From Gammaproteobacteria bacterium (GTDB lineage Bacteria; Pseudomonadota; Gammaproteobacteria; Enterobacterales; Kangiellaceae), in NCBI GenBank assembly GCA_013372875.1, contig JABXIW010000143.1, positions 1-12,103 of the forward strand: a stretch of 12,103 bases of DNA, given 5' to 3'. Under the pieces are notes generated by a model that searched no databases, was not told where the DNA came from, and saw only the letters and a program-made list of their open reading frames with translations. Each line of letters starts with the position of its first letter. Within the stretch, counting starts at the first letter, position 1. Below, in pieces: positions 7,412 to 12,103 of this stretch. The position numbers were made by a program, and so were the translations under genes.

Positions 7412-7440
7412 AAAAAAAGCCGGCAAAAGCCGGCTTTTTT
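7412..7440 (-). terminator. Intrinsic terminator of the TonB-dependent receptor gene
   Basis: The stem GCCGGC (7419-7424) / GCCGGC (7429-7434) has an AAAA loop and is lengthened by A6-T6 pairing. It is flanked by A and T runs on both sides, so it could act in either direction. On the - strand it follows the receptor stop (7454) by about 14 nt and comes before the sulfotransferase gene. Confidence 0.93.
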
Positions 7441-7453
7441 GACTGTAATACGA

Positions 7454-10414
7454 TTAGAAATCGTATTTGACGTTCACAAAGTATGAACGACCTAACCAGT
7501 CATATTGGCTGTAGAACGAAGAGTTACCTACTCGAGTTCCCATTCCCGCAGAAATGCGAGGAGGTTCTTTATCGAATAAGTTTCTAATACCACCAGTGAT
7601 CGATAGGCCAGTTTCTGGATCTTCATAACCTACTGATAATGTGTGGTACAAAACTCTTGGTACTTTAGCTACACCTCTAGTCGCGTTTCCTGTTGCAGAC
7701 CAAGTAAAGTTCTCAGTCGCTCCAACAGAAGGAATGGTGTTATCACCTTCACCAATAATGTTAGTAAACCAGTTAAAATTCCAGTTATTTCTATCATATC
7801 CTACGAAGAATGTACCGGTATGTTTTGGTTCACCAATTGCACCATTAAACTCAGATGTATTACCTGCAAACAAGGCGCGTTCAGAATCTTCCTGAATTGT
7901 ATGCTTTGTTTGAATGGTTAAGTTACCTGATGGTAGCTCAGTACGATAAGTAATATCGAAGTCATAGCCTGTATTTTTTTGTCTTGCGATATTGATGAAT
8001 CTATCTCGGACATTTGTAATACGGCGATCACCCATAGCGCTTTCATCACGATCGAACTGTGCACATAAAGGATCATTAGGGAAGAACTCAGAGCTATAAC
8101 AACCAGTTAGGATGTTACCCGCGCCTAGAGCAGTAACTTCATCTTCAATTAAGAAGTCAAAGTAATCTAGTGATACACTTAAATCAGCAAATTCAGGACG
8201 CCATACGATTCCCCAAGTATTTGACTCTGACGTTTCAGATTCAAGCTGTCCAAAACCACCGCCGGTAAATACTTGTGCCGAAATAGACCCTCCACCATAG
8301 TTTGGAGCAAAGCCATCAGCTGCACAGTTATCTGCTATTCGTTGCGTTATGCGTTGTCCTGCTAATGCAGAGCCCCAGTTAACGCATGGGTCGATACCAC
8401 GAGAACCAGTGAACGAGGTCTGATCGGCTAGGAACAACTCAAACAGTGCTGGAGTACGGAAAGAAGTACCGTGAGAACCTCGGACTGTCCATCCTGCGCC
8501 AATATGCCATGCTAAACCTAATTTATAAGTAGTAGCAGAGTCAATGTCTTTGACATCAGTATATCGTGCAGAGGCTGTTAAGTTAAGTTCTTCAATGCCT
8601 GGAAGATCGGCTAATAGTGGCATACTGATTTCACCAAATACCGCATAGGTATCAGATTCACCCGTTGTAATGCCTGCACCAGTTGCACCCCAAGCGTTAC
8701 TTGCTAAAGTTACTGGACCAGGAGTATCTTCAATTTCATCATTTTGATATTGAATACCGAATGCAACGCCTGCAACGCCATGCGGCATTTCAAACGCATC
8801 ACCTGTAATAGTAGCTTCTACAGTAGTTTGCTTGTAGATAGTGTTACCCGTGTCAGTACCGAATAAGAATGCTCTCATTTCTGGAGATACTTCACCTGCT
8901 AAGAATGCAGGATCTAACCAAGGAATGTCTAAACATGGCACTCCACGTACAGAAGTATTGGTGCCTGTACAAGAGCCCGCTAGCCAGTTTTGGTCAGTGA
9001 TTGAGTCATTAAAGATAACCGCTGAAGTATAATCACCATCACTTTTACTGTGTTGTACGTTGGCATCCCAGTACCAGCCGCCAACTTCACCTTCTAAACC
9101 AGCAACAAAACGAGTGTAATCCACTTGAATGTTTTGGAAGCTGTGATCTGTGATTGGTGTTGGGCTTAACCATTGTGCACCAGTCCAACCAGCGCTTAAT
9201 GGGTTACCTGCAAAGAAGTTTTCATTGTAGATATAGCCCCAGTATTGGCGATAGCTTTGAGAGTCAGTTTCACGACGGTTTACTAATACCTCTGCATAAC
9301 CACTTAATGAGTCAGTAAAGTCCATGTTACCAGCTGCTAAGAACGTTGTACGCTCTACATCTGGAATTAGGCTTTGACGGTCTTGGAAAGGGTGGTCAGC
9401 ATTTGCTACAGGAGAGTTACCATTTACAGCAAACCAGCCCGGAGGAGGCGAGAAGTCAAATGGACTTTGCGGGTTTGGAGCATCAGTGTATTGTCCCAAA
9501 TCACCGTCATAATCATACTGAGCTAAGTTACGAGGATTGCCTCGAGCATCCGTTAAGTTACCTGCACCATAGTCATACAACCAAACATGACCCCAAAGTA
9601 AATCTGTACAGTGGTAGTTACCTGTACGCGGATCAATTAAATCAGCACGAGCACCAGTGTTAGCGTCAAAATAATAACGCTCACCACAAGCAAAATAGTC
9701 TCTTTCGCCACGCTTTAACTCACGAGTAACGTTGTGGTCGAATACTAATCGGAAACTACCATTATCAAATGATTGACCCCAAGTAGCACTTATACGGCTT
9801 GAACCGCCACCAGATTCTTGTGGAGAAGAGTGGAAGCCTTCGATAGTACCGCCATCACCTTCTTTAAGAATGATGTTTACAACACCAGCTACCGCATCTG
9901 AACCATAAAGAGATGATGCACCATCTTTTAAGATTTCAATACGATCAACTGCTGATAAAGGAATGGTGTTAAAGTCAAATGATGAAGTAGCACCACGAGT
10001 ACCCGCTGGGCCTGCACGTCTTCCGTTCAAAAGAACCAAAGTACGATTCGCGCCTAGACCACGTAGTGATAATGTTTCAGCACCTGTACCACCATTTTGT
10101 ACGAAAGCTGTAGATGTTGCTGCAGTTACCTGAGCAGAACCTGACGCTAACGTGCTTTCACGAAGCAATGCACCAACAGATGTGATACCACGATCGATAG
10201 CATCTTCTGCAATGATTACTTCAATAGGAACTGTGTCGTTCGCTTCGTCAGCACGGATACGAGAACCCGTTACGATCACTCTATTTTCTGCTTGAGCGCC
10301 ATCTTCATCAGAAGGTGCTTCGGCAGCGTAAATATTAAGTGATGAAAAAGCTAGAGCACAACCAATTGCTTTAGTTATAGGTTTAAGGTTTAAACCTAAA
10401 GGATGATTTTTCAT
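7454..10414 (-). CDS. TonB-dependent outer membrane receptor (GSRI-type)
   Basis: The product is 986 aa from ATG 10414. A signal peptide (basic start, hydrophobic 16-28, cleavage near IYA|AEA at about 30) leads to a TonB-box-like segment RVIVTGSRI (45-53). A plug domain follows (about 56-190), with LRGLGANRTLVLLNGRR, IEILKDGASSLYGSDAVAGVVNIIL and related signatures. The rest is a 22-strand-type barrel ending in the outer-membrane signal YFVNVKYDF with a terminal Phe. The receptor imports a ligand across the outer membrane using TonB-ExbBD energy. The mature protein has four closely spaced Cys pairs (243/269, 482/494, 677/697, 772/784), probably disulfides in outer loops. Start choice: 10414 gives a normal signal peptide and has GGGG about 10 nt upstream; the longer start at 10450 adds 12 residues and has no SD. 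The ligand is unknown. Linkage to halogenases resembles known TBDR-halogenase loci, but no iron-uptake or glycan-degradation partner is visible. Confidence 0.95.
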   Translation of the reverse strand: MKNHPLGLNLKPITKAIGCALAFSSLNIYAAEAPSDEDGAQAENRVIVTGSRIRADEANDTVPIEVIIAEDAIDRGITSVGALLRESTLASGSAQVTAATSTAFVQNGGTGAETLSLRGLGANRTLVLLNGRRAGPAGTRGATSSFDFNTIPLSAVDRIEILKDGASSLYGSDAVAGVVNIILKEGDGGTIEGFHSSPQESGGGSSRISATWGQSFDNGSFRLVFDHNVTRELKRGERDYFACGERYYFDANTGARADLIDPRTGNYHCTDLLWGHVWLYDYGAGNLTDARGNPRNLAQYDYDGDLGQYTDAPNPQSPFDFSPPPGWFAVNGNSPVANADHPFQDRQSLIPDVERTTFLAAGNMDFTDSLSGYAEVLVNRRETDSQSYRQYWGYIYNENFFAGNPLSAGWTGAQWLSPTPITDHSFQNIQVDYTRFVAGLEGEVGGWYWDANVQHSKSDGDYTSAVIFNDSITDQNWLAGSCTGTNTSVRGVPCLDIPWLDPAFLAGEVSPEMRAFLFGTDTGNTIYKQTTVEATITGDAFEMPHGVAGVAFGIQYQNDEIEDTPGPVTLASNAWGATGAGITTGESDTYAVFGEISMPLLADLPGIEELNLTASARYTDVKDIDSATTYKLGLAWHIGAGWTVRGSHGTSFRTPALFELFLADQTSFTGSRGIDPCVNWGSALAGQRITQRIADNCAADGFAPNYGGGSISAQVFTGGGFGQLESETSESNTWGIVWRPEFADLSVSLDYFDFLIEDEVTALGAGNILTGCYSSEFFPNDPLCAQFDRDESAMGDRRITNVRDRFINIARQKNTGYDFDITYRTELPSGNLTIQTKHTIQEDSERALFAGNTSEFNGAIGEPKHTGTFFVGYDRNNWNFNWFTNIIGEGDNTIPSVGATENFTWSATGNATRGVAKVPRVLYHTLSVGYEDPETGLSITGGIRNLFDKEPPRISAGMGTRVGNSSFYSQYDWLGRSYFVNVKYDF

Positions 10415-10460
10415 CTTTATATAACCCCATGTTGTTTGTGTACACTTCATGTAGAACTAG

Positions 10461-10501
10461 TATTGTTTTTGGTTGTCAAAACACAACAAGTCCAAACAAT
10501 A
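10461..10501 (-). promoter_or_regulatory. Hairpin in the 5' leader of the TBDR transcript
   Basis: In the - strand RNA, UAUUGUUUGG (10501-10492) pairs with CCAAAAACAAUA (10472-10461) with a 2-nt bulge. Inside it, GUUGU (10487-10483) pairs with ACAAC (10476-10472) around a 6-nt loop. The outer and inner arms share the base at 10472, so one pair must give way. The 41-nt dyad lies between the predicted promoter and the start codon. It could be a cis-acting RNA structure or a DNA operator; it matches no riboswitch I recognise. Confidence 0.4.
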
Positions 10502-10516
10502 GTTAGAACTTATCTA

Positions 10517-10545
10517 TATTTACCTTACCTAATATAAGAAGTCAA
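10517..10545 (-). promoter_or_regulatory. Candidate sigma-70 promoter of the TBDR gene
   Basis: On the - strand, TTGACT (10545-10540) matches the -35 consensus at five of six positions. A 17-nt spacer leads to TAAATA (10522-10517), a weak -10. The predicted start near 10510 gives a leader of about 95 nt to the ATG at 10414. Confidence 0.4.
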
Positions 10546-10648
10546 AGAATCGGCGACTTTTTGTTATATAAAAAATGCATTAACTTGTTGTTATTATTAG
10601 CAAATGTAATTATCTGTAGCAGTTGTTAATAGATTGTTACAAATGACA

Positions 10649-10662
10649 TTGAACTTGTTCAA
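10649..10662. promoter_or_regulatory. Palindrome TTGAAC-TT-GTTCAA, candidate operator upstream of the TBDR
   Basis: A perfect 6-bp inverted repeat with a 2-bp centre sits about 105 bp upstream of the predicted -35 of the receptor gene, in a gap with no open frame. Symmetry of this kind is typical of dimeric regulator sites. No regulator gene lies nearby to pair with it, so its role is unassigned. Apart from this site, the predicted promoter, the leader hairpin and the terminator at 10709-10737, I see nothing in the gap 10415-10744. Confidence 0.3.
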
Positions 10663-10708
10663 ATAATAGACAACGCTGGCTCGGATTATGTTTTAACTAG
10701 CAATAAAG

Positions 10709-10737
10709 AAAAAGGCATCAATTAAGATGCCTTTTTT
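10709..10737 (-). terminator. Intrinsic terminator of the E2 (2-oxoacid dehydrogenase) gene
   Basis: The stem GGCATC (10714-10719) / GATGCC (10726-10731) has a 6-nt AT loop, with an A run before and a T run after, so the - strand RNA ends in a U run. It lies 8 nt beyond the E2 stop codon and marks the end of that transcription unit before the TBDR regulatory region. Confidence 0.92.
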
Positions 10738-10744
10738 AGGGATA

Positions 10745-12103
10745 TTATCGAGCCTTTTGTAAGTCTTCAATTACAGCGGCTAGGAAGCGTGCTGCTTCAC
10801 CGCCTGTACAGGCTCTGTGGTCAAAGGTTAGTGATAACGGCAACATTTTAGCGTTGGTGATACCTTTATCGGTTAACTTCAACTCGTTACGGAAACGGCC
10901 TGTTCCCATGATGGCTACTTGTGGTGGAGAGACCACTGGGGTGCCGTAACGCCCAGCAATTGAGCCGAAGTTCGATAAGGTGATAGTGGCGTTTTGCTGA
11001 TCTTCTTGCTTCAAAGATTTAGTTTCAATCTTCTGGCGCAAGTCTTGAACCACAGCTCGTACACCACCCATATCCATACGATCTGCATTATGTACCACTG
11101 GTACATATAAGCCGTCACCAGAATCTACTGCGATGCCCACATTCACATTCGGGTGAATGATACGCTCAAAGTTTTGACCATCGAACCAAGCATTCATAGC
11201 TGGTACTTGTTTGGCTGCTGTGACTAAAGCACGAACATAACGCGCTAAAGAGTCAGTGCCTTTTGGCCATGCAGAAATATCCGCATCTTCAACTAGTGTA
11301 GTAGGGACAACTGTCGCATGTGAATGAGCCATACCCATTGCCATAGCACGACGAACGCCACGTACTGTCTCAGGCTTAATCTCTAAGTTAACAGCTGGTA
11401 AGCCTGCTGCTTGTGATGCTGAGATTGCAGGAGCCGCTGGAGCAGGGCGAGAGCCTGTGCCTTTTGAGGCTGCTTCAACATCATCACGTGTAATAGAGCC
11501 TTTACGACCTGATGCAGCGCAAGATCCTAAATCCACCCCTAATTTACGCGCTAATGCACGAACTGCAGGAGACGCTTTATAAGCCAATGGGTTAGAGGTA
11601 TCTGTACCTGAGATCGGTGCGGCTGCAACTTTTGCAGCAGAAGCTGTTCCGTTCTTAGCCGCTTCTTTTACATCTTTCTGCGTGATTTGGCCGTTCTCGC
11701 CAGTGCCATTAACTTGGCTTAAATCTACTTTTAACTTACGCGCTAAAGCTTTAACTACTGCGCTAGAAGTTTCAGCGACTACAGTATTACCAACTTCAAC
11801 TGCGCCAACTACTGTGCCACTATCTTTGGATTTAGTCTCAGCGGGCTTTTCAGCAGGAGTTTCTTCAGCTGGAGCAGAACCGCCAGTTGTTCCGCCAAAT
11901 TCAACCAGTGGAGCGCCAACTTCAATTACATCGCCAGCTTGACCATAGAATTTAGTTACTGTACCAGCAACTGGAGAAGGGACTTCAACCACAGCTTTAG
12001 CAGTTTCCATTTCAACCATCGGTTGATCTACGGCTACTGTATCGCCTTCATTGACTAACCAACGAACTACTTCTGCGTCAGGCAAACCTTCGCCTAAGTC
12101 AGG
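10745..12103 (-). CDS. Dihydrolipoamide acyltransferase (E2) of a 2-oxoacid dehydrogenase complex, 5'-truncated by window edge
   Basis: In all, 452 residues lie in the window; the reading frame stays open to the right edge, where it reads PDLGEGLPDAEV, so the true start is a few codons outside. Numbering is from the edge. One lipoyl domain (about 1-70) has the lipoylated Lys36 in METAKA. Two peripheral subunit-binding domains follow (about 115-149 and 177-213), each with an ALARKL core and a GxxGxIT segment, joined by Ala/Pro/Thr-rich linkers. The inner catalytic core (about 235-452) ends in FDHRACTGGEAARF, with catalytic His429. E2 transfers acyl groups from E1 to CoA and forms the core of the complex. 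Thr433 takes the place of the Asp in the usual HRxxDG motif. It could serve pyruvate or branched-chain 2-oxoacids; E1 genes should lie upstream, outside the window. Tandem E3/E1-binding domains are unusual. Confidence 0.93.
   Translation of the reverse strand, partial: PDLGEGLPDAEVVRWLVNEGDTVAVDQPMVEMETAKAVVEVPSPVAGTVTKFYGQAGDVIEVGAPLVEFGGTTGGSAPAEETPAEKPAETKSKDSGTVVGAVEVGNTVVAETSSAVVKALARKLKVDLSQVNGTGENGQITQKDVKEAAKNGTASAAKVAAAPISGTDTSNPLAYKASPAVRALARKLGVDLGSCAASGRKGSITRDDVEAASKGTGSRPAPAAPAISASQAAGLPAVNLEIKPETVRGVRRAMAMGMAHSHATVVPTTLVEDADISAWPKGTDSLARYVRALVTAAKQVPAMNAWFDGQNFERIIHPNVNVGIAVDSGDGLYVPVVHNADRMDMGGVRAVVQDLRQKIETKSLKQEDQQNATITLSNFGSIAGRYGTPVVSPPQVAIMGTGRFRNELKLTDKGITNAKMLPLSLTFDHRACTGGEAARFLAAVIEDLQKAR

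Noticed and set aside
9346..9663. 105-codon + strand open frame antisense to the TBDR
   Set aside because: It has no SD, no recognisable domain, and a composition explained by the receptor coding sequence on the other strand. Other short + strand frames inside the large genes are rejected for the same reason.
10415..10450. Longer TBDR start at ATG 10450
   Set aside because: It has no SD and would put 12 extra residues before a normal signal peptide; ATG 10414 gives a typical exported receptor.
10451..10744. Small gene or RNA in the gap between E2 and TBDR
   Set aside because: No open frame with a plausible SD and no known RNA fold was found; only the regulatory elements listed could be supported.

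Overview
This window looks like a chromosomal segment of a moderately AT-rich, free-living and probably marine Gammaproteobacterium. The pointers are a large TonB-dependent receptor (TBDR) with a GSRI-type N-terminus, TBDR-linked flavin-dependent halogenases, a periplasm-facing S9 peptidase lipoprotein, and a 2-oxoacid dehydrogenase E2 with a single lipoyl domain. An Alteromonadales- or Kangiellaceae-like source is my guess; nothing in the window proves the taxon. There is no transposase, integrase, phage gene or CRISPR array.

Layout, left to right. A tRNA-Lys(UUU) on the + strand ends in a strong GAAA-tetraloop terminator. Every protein gene is on the - strand. From the right edge, in order of transcription, they are: the 3' part of a 2-oxoacid dehydrogenase E2 (10745-12103, start outside the window) with its own terminator; a regulatory gap of about 330 bp with a palindrome, a candidate promoter and a hairpin-forming leader; the TBDR (7454-10414) with a terminator; a PAPS-type sulfotransferase (6559-7344); two tandem paralogous flavin-dependent tryptophan-halogenase-family genes (4923-6554 and 3295-4923) with a terminator; a prolyl-oligopeptidase-family lipoprotein (1007-3181) with a terminator; and a membrane-anchored XRE regulator (131-832) with three direct repeats over its predicted promoter.

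The most interesting block is 3295-10414. A receptor for uptake across the outer membrane is followed by a tightly packed three-gene unit encoding a sulfotransferase and two halogenases. The halogenases are coupled through a TGATG stop-start overlap. An intrinsic terminator separates the receptor from the enzymes, so they are either read through at a lower level or have their own AT-rich promoter. TBDR-associated halogenases are known as a group, but their natural substrates are generally unknown. The added sulfotransferase and the duplicated halogenase suggest a pathway that imports or modifies an aromatic or hydroxylated compound; that is inference. No flavin reductase is visible, so reduced FAD would have to come from elsewhere in the genome.

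Several starts were moved from the longest open frame on ribosome-binding-site, overlap, signal-peptide or paralogue-alignment evidence. Each case is explained in its entry.
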